A stretch of DNA of 64,000 nucleotides from Prorocentrum cordatum (GCA_963575745.1 CAUYUJ010005036.1:62001-126000); one strand, 5' to 3'. Numbered from the stretch's first letter, positions 31,985 to 43,169 are shown. Program-made: numbers and translations. The notes: generated by a model not told the origin, from the letters alone.

Positions 31985-32205
31985 CCCCAGAAACCACGCA
32001 AAGGCCAGCGTAATTGCATACGAACGGCAAGTTCTTGCGGCGCTTCGGGGCAAGCAGGACGGCACGGTCCCTCAACGACCTCCGTGCGCGTGCGTTGACG
32101 AGAAGGGCAAACGAGCCAACGCCCAGAATGCGCGCCTCCCCGTCCGAGCCGCGCCACAGCGCCGTACCAAACTGGTCGCCCTCTTCTGGGGCCATAACAT
32201 CATTC
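31985..32205 (-). other. Exon-like coding stretch within duplicated unit, copy 1
   Basis: About 72 codons with C/G-biased third positions reading Gly-Asp-Gln-Phe-Gly-Thr-Ala-Leu-Trp, then a hydrophobic segment, then a basic segment (Lys-Arg-Arg-Lys-Asn). It is conserved at 34320-34545 with few replacements (Glu/Gly, Leu/Pro, Cys/Tyr) and no frame break. Minisatellite lies on both sides. No family recognised; perhaps an exon captured from a host gene. Confidence 0.4.
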
Positions 32206-32764
32206 AAAAACCCATGGGGAAATCAACAAATTCGGCCTCTTGGGCCTCTTGGGGGGCCACGAGGGCGCCAAGACGGCTCAAGATGGTCCCAAGAGGGCCC
32301 CAAAAGGACGGCCCAAGAGGGCCCCAAGAGCGCCCACAACTGCGCCTCCATATGCCGAAATCATTCATTGATTTTCCTATATTTCAGCGTTCTCGCCGCT
32401 GCGGCCCAAACAGCTTCCAAAATCGCCCCAAAACAACCCAAAAAGTCCCCAAGAGGGCCCCAAGACGGCCCAAGAGGGCCCCAAGACGGCCCAAAGAGGC
32501 CCCCGAGACTGTCCAACAGGCCCCTAAGACGGCCCAAGAGGACCCCAAGAAGGCCCCAAGGTGGCCGCGAGAGGCCCCCAAGACGGCCTCCGAAGAGACG
32601 AAACGGCAGAAAAACGCCCCAAGATGGCCCAGGACGCCACCAAGAGGCCCCAAGAGGCCCCCAAGACGCCCCCAAGGGGGAGCCCCCAAAAGGCCCCCAA
32701 GAAGTTTCCAAAAAGCCTCCAAAAGGCCCCATAGAAGCCCCCCAAAGCCCACACAGCGACTGGA

Positions 32765-32845
32765 GTGTACTGTCGTTTTCCCCCCTGGGCGAAGTGCGGC
32801 GCAGCGCCAGCCAGGTGGAAGTTGGTCACGGCGGTGCCCATGATT
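32765..32845 (-). other. Second exon-like stretch, copy 1
   Basis: About 25 codons, Met-Gly-Thr-Ala-Val-Thr-Asn-Phe-His-Leu-Ala-Gly-Ala, strongly C/G-ended. The same stretch is at 35085-35165. It lies upstream of the 31985-32205 stretch on the minus strand, with minisatellite between, as two exons of one gene fragment would. Confidence 0.35.
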
Positions 32846-33016
32846 AGTGCTGCGCTGGAAAGGGATTATGGGGAGGGAGTATGACAAGGAGGGAGGGGGG
32901 AGAGGCCCCAAAGACGTCCCCAAGACGGCCCAAGACGCCCCCACGAACCCCCCGAGAACCCCCAAACCGACTTCACTGTACGTACTCCGGACGTGCACCC
33001 CGCGAAGCGAGAGGAA

Positions 33017-34090
33017 TCCACGTCCGGAGGTGACGTGCTGAGCGGCAGCGTTTTTCGGTGAACGCCTTACTGCAACGTATCCAATTGATCCAATGATTGC
33101 ATACTTGCCACATGTTGTATTGTGTTACATTGTTACGTCTCCCCCCGGACCAAAGTGCCCCCCCCCCTCCTGGGGCTCAGAAACTTACCAAAACTTATAG
33201 AAAATCGATGATTTCGACCTCTTGGGCCTCTTGGGGGGCCGAGAGGGCGCCAAGACGGTTCAAGATGGGCTCTGTGCGGGCCAAAACGGTCCCGAGACGG
33301 TCCGAGATGGTTCCAAAAGGGCCCAAAAAGCCCAAATGACGGCCCAAAAGGGCCCCAAGAGCGCCCACAACTACGCCTCCAGAGGCCAAAATCATTGATT
33401 TCCCTATGGTTTGGGCACTATTTTGGCGTTCTCGCCTTTGCGGCCCAAGCAGCTTCGCAAATCGCTCCAGCACGACCCAAGAAGCCCCCAAGAGGGCCCC
33501 GAGACGGCCCAACAGAACCCCAAGACTGCCAAAAGAGGCCCCCAAGACGGTCCAAGAGGCCCTTGTGACGGCCCAAGAGGACCCCAAGACGGCCCCAAGG
33601 CGGCCGCGAGAGGCCCCCAAGACGGTTTCCGAAGGAGCGAAACGACGCAAAAGCGCCCCAAAACCGCCAAAGACGCCCCCAAGAGGCCCCAAGAGGCCCC
33701 CAAAATGCCCCCAAGAGGCCCCCAAGGGGCCCCAAAAAGCCCCCAAGAGGCCTCCAAGATGTCTTCAAGAAGCCTCCCAAAAGCTCCAAAGAAGCCCCCC
33801 AAAGGCTTCACAGCGACTGCCCCAAGACGGCCCGAGATGGACCCAAGAAGGCCCCCAAAGCCCCCAAGACGGCCCAAAAGGGTCCCAAGAGCGCCCACAA
33901 GAGCGCCTCCAGAAGCCAAAATTATTGATTTTCATGTTGTTTTCAACAAATTTTAACGTTCTCGCCTTCTCCGCCTCTCAGAAGCCCATGACGGCCCAAG
34001 CAGCCTCCAAGATGGCCCCAAGAAGGCCCAAGAAACCCCCAGGGGGGGCCCAAGACGGCCCCAGAGGGCCCCAAGCAGCCCAAAGAGGCC
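33017..34090 (-). repeat. Inverted copy of 17816-18877
   Basis: Reverse complement of the earlier segment, including the unique flank (33017-33180) and the TGTTGTTTTCAACA spacer near 33935. The arms are about 14 kb apart. Confidence 0.88.
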
Positions 34091-34139
34091 CCAGAGACGG
34101 TCCAAGAGGCCCCCAAGACGGCCCAAGAGGACCTCAAGA

Positions 34140-35335
34140 GGGACCCCAGGCGGCCCCGAGAGGTCCGCGGAACGGCTTCCGAACGGGTCCGACGGCGCAA
34201 GAGCGTCCGTCCCACGACGGCCCAAGACGCCCCCAAAAAGGCCCAAGAAACCCCAGAGGCCCCAAGGAGTCCCGAAAGAGGCCCCTAAGAAGCTTCCACG
34301 AGGCCCCCATAAAGGGCCCCAAGACGGCCCCAGAAACCACGCAGAGGCCAGCGTAATTGTATACGAACGGCAAGTTCTTGCGGCGCTTCGGGGCAGGCAG
34401 GACGGCACGGTCCCTCAACGACCTCCGCGCGCGTGCGTTGACGAGAAGGGCAAACGAGCCAACGCCCAGAATGCGCGCCTCCCCGTCCGAGCCGCGCCAC
34501 AGCGCCGTACCAAACTGGTCGCCCCCTTCTGGGGCCATAACAACATTCAAAAACCCAGGGGGAAATCAACAAATTCGGCCTCTTGGGCCTCTTGGGGGGC
34601 CACGAGGGCGCCAAGACGGCTGAAGATGGTCCCAAGAGGGCCCCAAGAGCGCCCACAACTGCGCCTCCATATGCCGAAATCATTCATTGATGTTCCTATA
34701 TTTCAGCGTTCTCGCCGTTGCGGCCCAAACAGCTTCAAAAATCGCCCCAAAACAACCAAAAAAGTCCCCAAGAGGGGCCCAAGACGGCCCAAGAGGGCCC
34801 CAAGCAGCCCAAAGAGGCCCCCGAGACGGTCCAAGAGGCCCCTAAGACGGCCCAAGAAGACCCCAAGACGGCCCCAAGGTGGCCGCGAGAGGCCTCCAAG
34901 ACGGCCCCCGAAGAGGCGAAACGGCAGAACAGCGCCCCAAGATGGCCCAGGACGCCCCCAAGAGGCCCCCAATACGCCCCCACGGGGCCCCAAGGAACCC
35001 CCAAAAGGCCTCCAAGAAGTTACCAAAAAGCTTCCAAAAGGCCCCATAGAAGCCCCCCAAAGCCCACACAGCGACTGGAGTGCACTGTGGTTTTCCCCCC
35101 TGGGCGAAGTGCGGCGCAGCGCCAGCCAGGTGGAAGTTGGTCACGGCGGCGCCCATGATTAGTGCTGGCGCTGGAAGGGGATACGGGGAGGGAGCATGAA
35201 AAGGAAGGAGGGGGGAGAGGCCCCAAAGCCGTCCCCAAGACGGCCCAAGACGCCCCCACGAAACTCCCGAGAACCCCCAAACCGACTTCACTGTACGTAC
35301 TCCGGACGTGCACCCCGCGAAGCGAGAGGAATCAA
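34140..35335. repeat. Duplicated unit, copy 2
   Basis: Direct copy of 31800-33010 with small indels, including both exon-like stretches (34320-34545 and 35085-35165, minus strand). The unit ends at CCCCGCGAAGCGAGAGGAATC in both copies and different sequence follows. Confidence 0.85.
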
Positions 35336-35339
35336 AGCG

Positions 35340-35720
35340 CGGCCCTCGCCGCCGTCGTTGTCCGCCAGAGCCTCGGCGGACGTCGTCTTAGATCGGGCGC
35401 GTCCAAGACCTCTCGCACCTCCAGAAATCCCCGAAAAACTCAAACCGAATCTCGCCGAGAGAGAAAATCTCAAACCAGATCTCAAACCAGATCTTGCCGC
35501 CAGAGAATCTCCAAACGGATCTCCGATGAAATCTTCAGAGACACTTTGGGGCCCAAGCAAAAACTCAAACGAAATCTTGCCACCGAAAAATCCCCAACGA
35601 AATCTCAAACGACATCATGCCGCTGCCACATCCCAAACAACATCTTAAACGAAATCTCGCCTCTTGTCAATCCCCAACAAGATCTCAAACGACTTCTCGG
35701 GCGACCAGAAACTCAAACGC
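35340..35720. repeat. Degenerate ~24-bp repeat on AATCTCAAACNAGATCTTGCC
   Basis: Imperfect short units with AAATCTC/AGATCT. The opening (CCTCGCCGCCGTCGTTGTCC) recurs at 41610-41740, which is also next to a GAGATTTC repeat, so the two are related composites. Confidence 0.75.
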
Positions 35721-36240
35721 AATCTCCCCCAGAAGCTGCTGGCCAAGCATCGCGCCGCGCGCGGCGTGGTGGTAAAGCACAACTTCATGGTGGTCGAGTG
35801 CTTCGTCATCGGGGCAATGCTGATCGGAGCTGTGCGCGCCTTTGGAAGAAGTGCGCATTGCGGCGCGGATTGGCATTCCCCGCCCCTCGATCGAGCGACT
35901 GCCTCGGCCACGACGCTGGGCAGCGAACCTGGAGATCGGCGCCGCACCGCCCACCGACGGCCCTAGTTCACCAGGCGCACTGGCGCGCTTAGCGGCCACC
36001 GCGGGCACAGGCCTGCAGGTCACTACGTTGCGGGGCTCGCAACCACCATTCCCTGGGCGAACCGAATAAGGGCACCAATTCCGGCGCGCGCGTGCGAGAA
36101 TCGCCTGCGCCCGCGCATGACCCAATCGGATTGGGTTCGGCGGTGCATTTTGGGCGGAGGCGTCTCGGGGCGGGGGAGAACAACCCAATGCTCATAAGCG
36201 TGCGCGTTACTTTTGGAACCGACTCTTGGAGGTAACAGCC
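35720..36240 (+). other. Weak coding signal, no gene assigned
   Basis: Around 35730-35860 a plus frame reads a short hydrophobic, membrane-like stretch (Val-Val-Glu-Cys-Phe-Val-Ile-Gly-Ala-Met-Leu-Ile-Gly). Too short to call. A 17-bp perfect palindrome ACCCAATC-G-GATTGGGT lies at 36120-36136. Confidence 0.3.
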
Positions 36241-36325
36241 CTAGCGAACGTTAACAAAGTTCCCCCCCCCCCCCCCCTGGCTCCGGAGCGGTCCAGTGAC
36301 GTTTTTGTCTTGGGGGTGGTTGCAG

Positions 36326-37164
36326 TTAGGGCTGCGCGCGCGTTGCCATGGGCCCCTTCTTCGCCCTCCTGTTTAGCTCCCTCCTCTCCTCGTGCTGCTT
36401 ACTCCACTCCTCCACGACCTCTGCCTTCTCCTCGGTAATATCCGCGGGTACCTCAACGCTGAAAGCTCCTGGTAAAGACTGCGCGAGTCCCTGAGGTTGT
36501 TCTCCCGCTGCTGCCCCGGCGGCTCCTGCTGCCCCCCCTGGGCCGGCGGCGACCCCACTGGCCCCTCCGGGGCAGTTAAGGGCGACGCGCCCCTTACCGC
36601 CGCACTTCAAGCATGATCGCTCGCTGTGGGGCACAAACCCTTGGCCTCATTCACCTCCTCCTTTAGCTCCTCCCTCACCTCCTCCTGTATACCATCCTTG
36701 GTAACCTCCATTGCCGCCTTTGCCTCCTCCTGCATTTCCCCGGTAACTTTTCTGGCTTCCGCATCCTCCTTTGCCGCCCTGGCCGCCCGGGTAACCTTTG
36801 CACTTGCTATTGTAGTTGTACTAGTAACCTCCTTACTGGAATCCTTCACCGCGACTCTTACCTTCGGCAACTCCTCTGTTCGGGCAGTCGCGGCCGACGC
36901 GGCCTCAAACTCACGGGAGGTCCGGCGTAAAGGTGTTCCACGGTGACCACCATGAGGCCTCGCCGCCCACGGCGGGCTGCGACCTGCTAAACTGGAGCCT
37001 CTTTCGCGTGCTCGGGGGGTCGAACGAAGGGCGCCCCCAGGGCGCCGCCATGACGCATCGCCGCCTGGCGGGCAGCGGCTCGGAAACAATCGCCAATGCC
37101 GCGGGCCCCTGGGAAGCCCAACGGGGGGCGCCCCACGTGCGCCAGCGTAGACCTCGCCATCCAT
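36326..37164 (-). pseudogene. Helical protein with zinc-knuckle-like end, frameshifted (gag-like?)
   Basis: The upstream frame (37164-36607) has a basic N-terminal half, then about 100 residues of charged Ala/Glu/Lys helix (Glu-Glu-Val-Arg-Glu-Glu-Leu-Lys-Glu-Glu). It stops as a second frame (36634-36326) opens with Cys-Leu-Lys-Cys-Gly-Gly-Lys-Gly-Arg-Val-Ala-Leu-Asn-Cys-Pro. That matches the CCHC knuckle spacing of retroelement gag proteins except that His is Arg. Joined, they would look like a nucleocapsid-type protein; the frame break and lost His suggest decay. Confidence 0.4.
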
Positions 37165-38235
37165 GGGGCGCCGCTATCTGCGACAACGCCGCCGCTTATG
37201 TGGGCACCGGAAAAACTCCAACGAAATGGCCCCCTTCGGTGACCACCATGAGACGGTGCCGCCCCCTGGGGGGCAAAAACAACGGGGGCGCGGACGGGCG
37301 CGCGGCCGCGGGGCCCGCGGGCGGGCGGCGGCGCAAGCACCGCGGCCACCACGCCTGGGCGCCCCAGCAACCCCAATAAGCAAGAGAGGCACAAGCGGCG
37401 CTTTCGGCCCGTAGAACCGCCATGGAAGCGCGAGCTGGGCAGCGGCGCCCGCCTCTCGGGCAGCGCGTCTAAATCGAAGCATTCGAGGCCGCGCCCGTCT
37501 TTCCTGCCCGCGGCCCGCGGCGCGACGGCCGAGCCAGGCCGCGGAAATTGCGGGCGGGGCCGCGGCGGCAGGGAGCTCCGCTGGCGCGCGCCCAGGGCGG
37601 CCGCCTCGACATCGGCGCCTCAGCGCGCGCGGGCGCGCGCGCCTACTGCAACTGGCGGGCGCGCGCGCGCGCAAGAGCTGCGCGCGGCCATGGCGCGCGG
37701 GGGGGCGCCTCGCCAGGCCTGCGCCCCACCGCGCGCGGCGACGCATTGGGCGCCCCCCCCGCCTCTGCGCGCCGCGCCGCGGCACGCGATTGCGCGGGCA
37801 TCCATCGCGGAGGCATGGCGGCCGCGCGAAAACTTGTCAGCGATCTCGGGGGGCCGCGGCGGGCGCCCCTGCACCGTGCCCCCCGCCGCCCCAGCCCGGG
37901 CGACCCAGACGTTCGAGGACCTTGCGGGCCGCGCCACCCGTGGAGCGCGCCACCCGCGGAGCGCGCCGCCCGCGGAATGCGCCCGCCAGGCGCGGCCCCC
38001 CCGAGGGCCGCGCGGCGCCCGCCAGGCTGGCGAGGGCACGGGCGCATGCCAGGGGACTCGGCCGAAGCCGGCGCGAAACGTCATCGCGACGCTTTCGCGC
38101 GCGCGTCTGGGCAGACGCCATATCGCCCGCCTGGAACGCCTGGGGCCCCCCCGGGCATTCCCTGAAGAACCGTCGCCTCGCCCGATCCCGGTCGGACATT
38201 CCCGGGGCAACCGCAGATAATGTCACGGGGCATCG
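37165..38235. other. Extremely GC-rich stretch, no gene assigned
   Basis: Long runs of GCGCGC and CCCGCGG. All frames are open by composition, so the long Arg/Ala/Pro ORFs on both strands are not evidence of genes. Confidence 0.7.
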
Positions 38236-38239
38236 CGCC

Positions 38240-38960
38240 CCTCGGAAACACGCCCTAGGGGGTCTCCAAGGAATCACCCGGAAAATATCCCGGATAATCT
38301 TGCCCCTCGGAAATCTCAATGGGAATCTCCCGGGAAATCTTGCCCCATCGGAAATATCCGAAGGAATCTCCCGGAAAATCTTACCCCCCGGAACTCCCCC
38401 TGCAAATGCACTCGGGAAGTCATTGTTTCTGATTTTGCTTCCACACAAAAGATGCGCCCCTCGCAGAAACCACCGGCAATTCCCCGGGAAATCCCCCTCA
38501 CGCGCATCACGTAAAAAATCCCAACACGTCCCGCATGCCCGAAAAACAATCCCAGCAATCCCAGGAAAATCCCACTGGAAATCTCACAGAAAATCGTGCC
38601 CTCGGAAATCTCAATGGAAATCTCTCGGGAAATCTCGCCCCTCGGAAATCTCCGTCGAACTCTCCCGGAAAATCGCGCCCGTCGGGCATCCCCATGGAAA
38701 TTGGAAGACACGCCCTGGAAATCTCCTGGAAAATCTCCCGGGACATCTTGCCCCTCGGAAATCTCCGTGGAAATATCCCGGGACATCTTGCCCCTCGGAA
38801 ATCTCAATGGAAGTCGCCCGGAAAATTTTGCCCCTCGGGGGCCCCATGGGAAATGTGTCAGGAAATACCCCGTTGTCTCCCATTGGAAATCTCCATGGAA
38901 AATCCCTCGGGCAGCCTCCCGGGGCAATTTCAACCTTGATGCGGAAATCTCCAAGGGACC
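38240..38960. repeat. ~27-bp repeat on GGAAATCTCNCGGGAAATCT
   Basis: Degenerate units with CCCCTCGGAAATCTC. A plus ORF through it is a repeat peptide. Confidence 0.88.
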
Positions 38961-39029
38961 CCCGCGAGCCTCCCCAAACAAAAACTGGATCTGGCGAACT
39001 TTATCCAATGAGTCGGGCAATGACAGAAA

Positions 39030-39800
39030 CCAATATACGATGCGAGGCGCGCGCGCGCGCGCTGGCGACCCGCGCGGGGCCGGGTCGCCCGCGCGCGCGA
39101 ACGCGCACGCGACGCATCTTGTATGGTTTTATACCATCGGAGGCCATGTTAAGTTGAAAACTCAATGGTCGAAACCCAATGTAAAATTTCATTCTCTGGG
39201 CCGAAGGTGGCCATATAAATGTGGAATACACAAAAACAATGCAATATGCGAGGCGCGCGCGCGCTGGTGACCCGCGCGGTGCCGGGTCGCCTGCTTGCGC
39301 GCGCGATGCATCCTGTATTGCTTGTATACACTCGGAGGCCATGTTAAGTTGAAAACCCAATGGTCAAAACCCAATGTAAAAATTCATTCTCTGGGCCCAA
39401 GAAGCGGCCATGAAAAATGCGGAATAAACCAAAACAATACCATATGCGAGGCGCGCGCGCTGCATCCTGCATTGTTTTTAAAATACAGTCGGAAGCCATG
39501 TTAAGTGGAAAACCCAATGGTCAAAACCCAGTGTAAGATTTCATTCTCTGGGCCCAAGAAGCGGCCATATAAACGTGGAGTATACAAAAAAGAATATAAT
39601 ATGCGAGGCGCGCGCGCGCTGGTGACCCGCGCGGCGCAGGGTCACCCGCTCGCGCGCGCGTGCGCGCACGCGATGCATCCTGTATTGGTCTTATAAAATC
39701 GGAGGCCATGTTAAGTCGAAAACCAAATGGTCCAAAACCAATGTAAAATTTCATTCTCTGGGCCCAAGAGGCGGCGATATAAACATGGAATATATAAAAC
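39030..39800. repeat. ~160-210-bp repeat, four copies
   Basis: Marked by GGAGGCCATGTTAAG at 39139, 39334, 39491 (variant) and 39701. Each unit has a GC-rich half with a GGCGACCC/GGGTCGCC hairpin and an AT-richer half with CAATGTAAAATTTCATTCTC. Confidence 0.88.
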
Positions 39801-39889
39801 CAATACAATGCCCTGCTCCGTGTTGCGGGGTGTCCCGGGAAGGGTGGGTCGGGCAGAATTCCTCAGAGATTGTATGTCCGGGCGATGCC

Positions 39890-40270
39890 ATGCTCGTGGC
39901 CCCATAGGGAGCTCCACCGAAAAGGCCCCAATGGGGGTGCCAGCATGCGGTTCCCCCACCCAGGGCAGCGCTTCGTAGCCCCAAAGGGAGCCCCACCGAA
40001 GGCCACAGTGGGGGTGCCCGCATGTGGTTCCCCAGCCCAGGGCAGCGTGTCGTAGCCCCATAGGGAGCCCCACCGAAGGCCTCAGTGGGGGTGCCCGCAT
40101 GCGGTTCCCCCACCCAGGGCAGCGTTTCGTAGCCCCATAGGGAGCTCCACCGAAGGCCCCAGTGGGGGTGCCCGCATGCGGTTCCCCCACCCAGGGCAGC
40201 GCTTCGTAGCCCCATAGGGAGCTCCACCGAAGGCCCCAGTGGGGGCGTTCGCATGCGTCTCCCCTGCCCA
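39890..40270. repeat. 77-bp array related to the 89-bp array
   Basis: Five units with GCCCCATAGGGAGCTCCACC, spacing 77 bp. The shared flank TGCGTATGGTTGGGTCCTTC follows at 40313-40342. Confidence 0.9.
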
Positions 40271-40689
40271 GAGGTAGCGCCACCGAAAACGATATTCATA
40301 TTCGCGGTATTCACAACTGCGTATGGTTGGGTCCTTCGCCAAGCTAATTATCAAGACTACCGCGAACCGTGGCACTAACATGCGTAGAGCCTAGAATAAA
40401 CGAGCTACCAACGCCAAAATGTGTTTAGAAATGGCGTTGCGAAATCTATTGCGTGGGCCCGGGCAATCAGAATCATCGGCTGAATCCACTGTGCGGGCCC
40501 CGACAGTCATAATCGTAATACATTAAAAGCAATATGCACATATTCGACCCTGGTCTGACATACCCCATGCTCACCTGTTCTCGCCAATTCCAAGACCCAA
40601 GACGTCCTACACAACTCAGATACATCCTAATCCGCATTATCGGGTTTGACACTGTTTTTTTCTGCGGGGTCCTTCTGTGGAGGACAACA

Positions 40690-41295
40690 ATAGGACTCCA
40701 CTTGCGGAGGCGTGCATTAATTTTTTTTGTGGCAGGTTGAGAATAGGATTCCTTTAATGGCGGGTTTCAATAGGACGCCTTATGCGTCTGGTTTCATTGG
40801 GATTCCTTGCGCGGAGGATTACAATAGGATTCCGTTTATGGACGATGGTAATGGGATTCTTTCTGTGGAGGACTATAACATGATTCCTTGCGTGGCGGAT
40901 TTCAGCAGGATTCCCTTCGTGGAAGATTACAACGGGATTTTTATGTTGGATGAAAATAAGATTCCATATGTGGGGAATACGCTAAGATTCCTCTTGTGAA
41001 GGGTTACACTAGGATTCCTGTTGTGGGGGATTACAATAGATTTCCTTTTGTGGCGGATTTCAGAAGGATTCCGTTTGTGGAGGCTGACATTCGGATTCCT
41101 TGTGTAGAGGATTTCAATGGGATCCCCTGTGGGCTTTACACCAGGATTCCTCTTGTGGGTGATTCCAATGGGGTTCTTTTTATAGAGAATTACAATCGGA
41201 TTCCGTTTGTGGAGGGTTGCAACAGGATTCCTTATGTAAAGGATTAAAATTGCATTCCTTGTGCGGAAGATTACAATGGGATTCCGTTTGTGGAC
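40690..41295 (+). repeat. 33-bp repeat with open reading frame
   Basis: About 17 units of GTGGAGGATTACAATAGGATTCC type. The plus frame encodes 11-residue repeats (Val-Glu-Asp-Tyr-Asn-Arg-Ile-Pro-Phe). It stays open in two overlapping ORFs (40727-40999 and 40996-41247). No other coding evidence. Confidence 0.88.
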
Positions 41296-41299
41296 GTTC

Positions 41300-41985
41300 T
41301 CGCGCGGGCGGAATGCCCCGGAGATTTCGCCGGAGATTTCTTCCTGAAGGGGGCTTCCCGGAGATTTCGTCGGAGATTAGGCCGGGATTCCTAACCTCGG
41401 CAGGGTTGTCTGGAGATTTCGTCGGAAATGTCGCCGATGATTTCCGTTGCCGGAGATCCGAGAGGCCCCCGCCACTGCTGCCGGCGATTCTGGGGGGGAA
41501 TTCTGGGAGAATTCTACGATGTTCCTGGGGGAGCGAGAGGTCTCAACGCACCCGATGCAAACGTCGTCGACGTCGTCGTCGTCGCCCCCCGAAGCCCGCG
41601 GGGGGCCCTCGCGCGCCCTCGCCACCGTCGTTGTCCGCCGGAACTCGGTGGACCCCTGCCCTGCCACAACTTGGCACTGCCCCTCGCGCGCGCCCTCGCC
41701 GCCGTTGTTTTCCGCCAGAGCTCGGCGGACGTCGTCGACGTCGTCACCCCCCGAAAGCCCGCGGGGGGCCCTCGCGGCAGCCGCCGCCCGGGGGGCCGAG
41801 GCCTGCGGCGCGGCGCCCAGCGCGTCCTCGCCCGCGTCCATCCACCTGCAGGGCGCGGGACGGGGCTCAGAGGAGGCCCAGGCGCCTCAGAAGAACAGAG
41901 CACGGCGACCATCTTCCTCCTCCTTATCTTCCTCCTCCTCCTCCTCCTCCTCCTTCTTCCTCCTCCTTCTTCCATCCCCTCCCCT
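41300..41985. repeat. GAGATTTC repeat and GTCGTC-rich composite
   Basis: 41310-41460 has repeated CGGAGATTTCGTC. 41560-41760 contains two copies of a GCCCTCGCCRCCGTYGTT unit, also found near 35340. 41915-41960 is a CCT/CTC tract. Confidence 0.75.
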
Positions 41986-41989
41986 TCGA

Positions 41990-42237
41990 CGATTGACACC
42001 AGATCTACACCATATACCTTTAACGCATCGGATTTCAAGACATGCAAAATTGTACAACTACAAACCGAAAGGCTCCTGGAAGGACTGGCCGAAACCTTCC
42101 GAGCGTTGCGATCGCTGCCTGGCAAGAAGCTGGCGATCACCAAAGCTACCCCGCGGGTGCGACACACTGCGCGCACCCCATGTCCGCCGCCGCGCCTGCG
42201 CCGCACCGGCGCGATGGACTGGCAATCCACTGTCTAG
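41990..42237 (+). CDS. Short coding-like fragment, uncertain
   Basis: A plus frame reads Ala-Ser-Asp-Phe-Lys-Thr-Cys-Lys-Ile-Val-Gln-Leu-Gln-Thr-Glu-Arg-Leu-Leu-Glu, then a basic helix, ending with a stop at 42235-42237. It looks protein-like for about 50 codons without strong codon bias. No family recognised. Confidence 0.2.
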
Positions 42238-42970
42238 TGCGGTTCCTGCATCACTTTAACAAGCCCCCCACCCGAGCAGCGCGCCGCCGCCTCCCGACGG
42301 CCCAGCTCCTCCACGAAAGCGAGGGAGCCGCGAGCCCGAGGCCGCGACCCCTTGCAAAACGCCATGGGCCTGCGCGCTTGGAGGCAGGGACGGCCCAAGA
42401 TGCCTCCAAGACGGCCCTGCGCGGCCCTGCAGACGGCCCAAGGAGGGCCCCTGGACGGAGCACGACGCCCCGCAGACGGTCCAGGAGAGAGCTCCGAGAA
42501 GAGGACCCGCAGGGCCCCCTGGCGCCTCGAGCCCCCCTCGCCCGAGCCCGAGGCGCCCCGGAGCCGCCTCCCCCGAGCCCCTGGGGCCCGCCCGCCCGCC
42601 GAGGCGAGGCACACCGCCTGTCGCTTCAGATCGGTCTGCGCTTGTCCTCGAGAAGTCACGCACGTGCTCTCACACCGCAGCAGACGATCGCCCTGCCTGC
42701 CTGGGCCCCAGGCCCCTCCCAGGGACCACGCGCACCAGGTTTTCGAGTTGCGTCCAGCCGCGGCGACGAGGAGGGTCCCCAAAGGCCAAAAAGCGTCGAA
42801 CCTCGATCCTCGAAGCTCGAACTTCGAAGGGCTCGGGCAAGGGTGCCGGGGAGAGAAGACGCACATAGGACGAGGTGAGGGAAGAATGCGTTGTCTTGTT
42901 GAAGCTGTTCCGGCTCCGACGGCAGCCGACACACGCGAAAACTGCCAAGCGCAGCAGCTCCTGGGCGCGA

Positions 42971-43169
42971 GGGCAGCATACAGTCAAAAACCCTAATAAG
43001 GACGCGCGGTAAGGACGCAAGACCCTTGGAAGCCGAAGTTGGGATTTTTGGGGCGGCGGACGACGAGAACCCCAAGGACGCAAGAGCAAGGAAGAGCAAG
43101 GACGCAAAGGTACCCTGAGCAAAGTCGCGCGTCCTCATCAGGGTTTTTGACTGTACAGGGGTGCTGCCC
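42971..43169. mobile_element. MITE-like inverted-repeat element, 199 bp
   Basis: Left arm 42971-43008 and right arm 43126-43169. About 30 bases (TACAGTCAAAAACCCT and on) match with two differences, and an outer GGGCAGCA/TGCTGCCC match extends the arms, with a 6-base insertion in the right one. No clear target-site duplication. Confidence 0.6.

Larger units (their letters stand above)
31800..33010. repeat. Duplicated unit, copy 1
   Basis: Minus-orientation minisatellite containing two unique conserved stretches (31985-32205 and 32765-32845). Recurs as 34140-35335 in the same orientation. The strand switch from the previous block is at about 31790, at an imperfect palindrome. Confidence 0.85.

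Noticed and set aside
31593-34356. Plus ORFs of 277-416 residues
   Set aside because: Minisatellite translation, antisense to the better exon-like stretches on the minus strand.
37174-39157. Arg/Ala/Pro-rich ORFs on both strands, including a 455-residue one
   Set aside because: Extreme GC removes stops in all frames; the later part is the GGAAATCTC repeat.
39890-40270. Possible CRISPR array from regular 77-bp repeats
   Set aside because: Whole units repeat with no unique spacers, and the DNA is eukaryotic.
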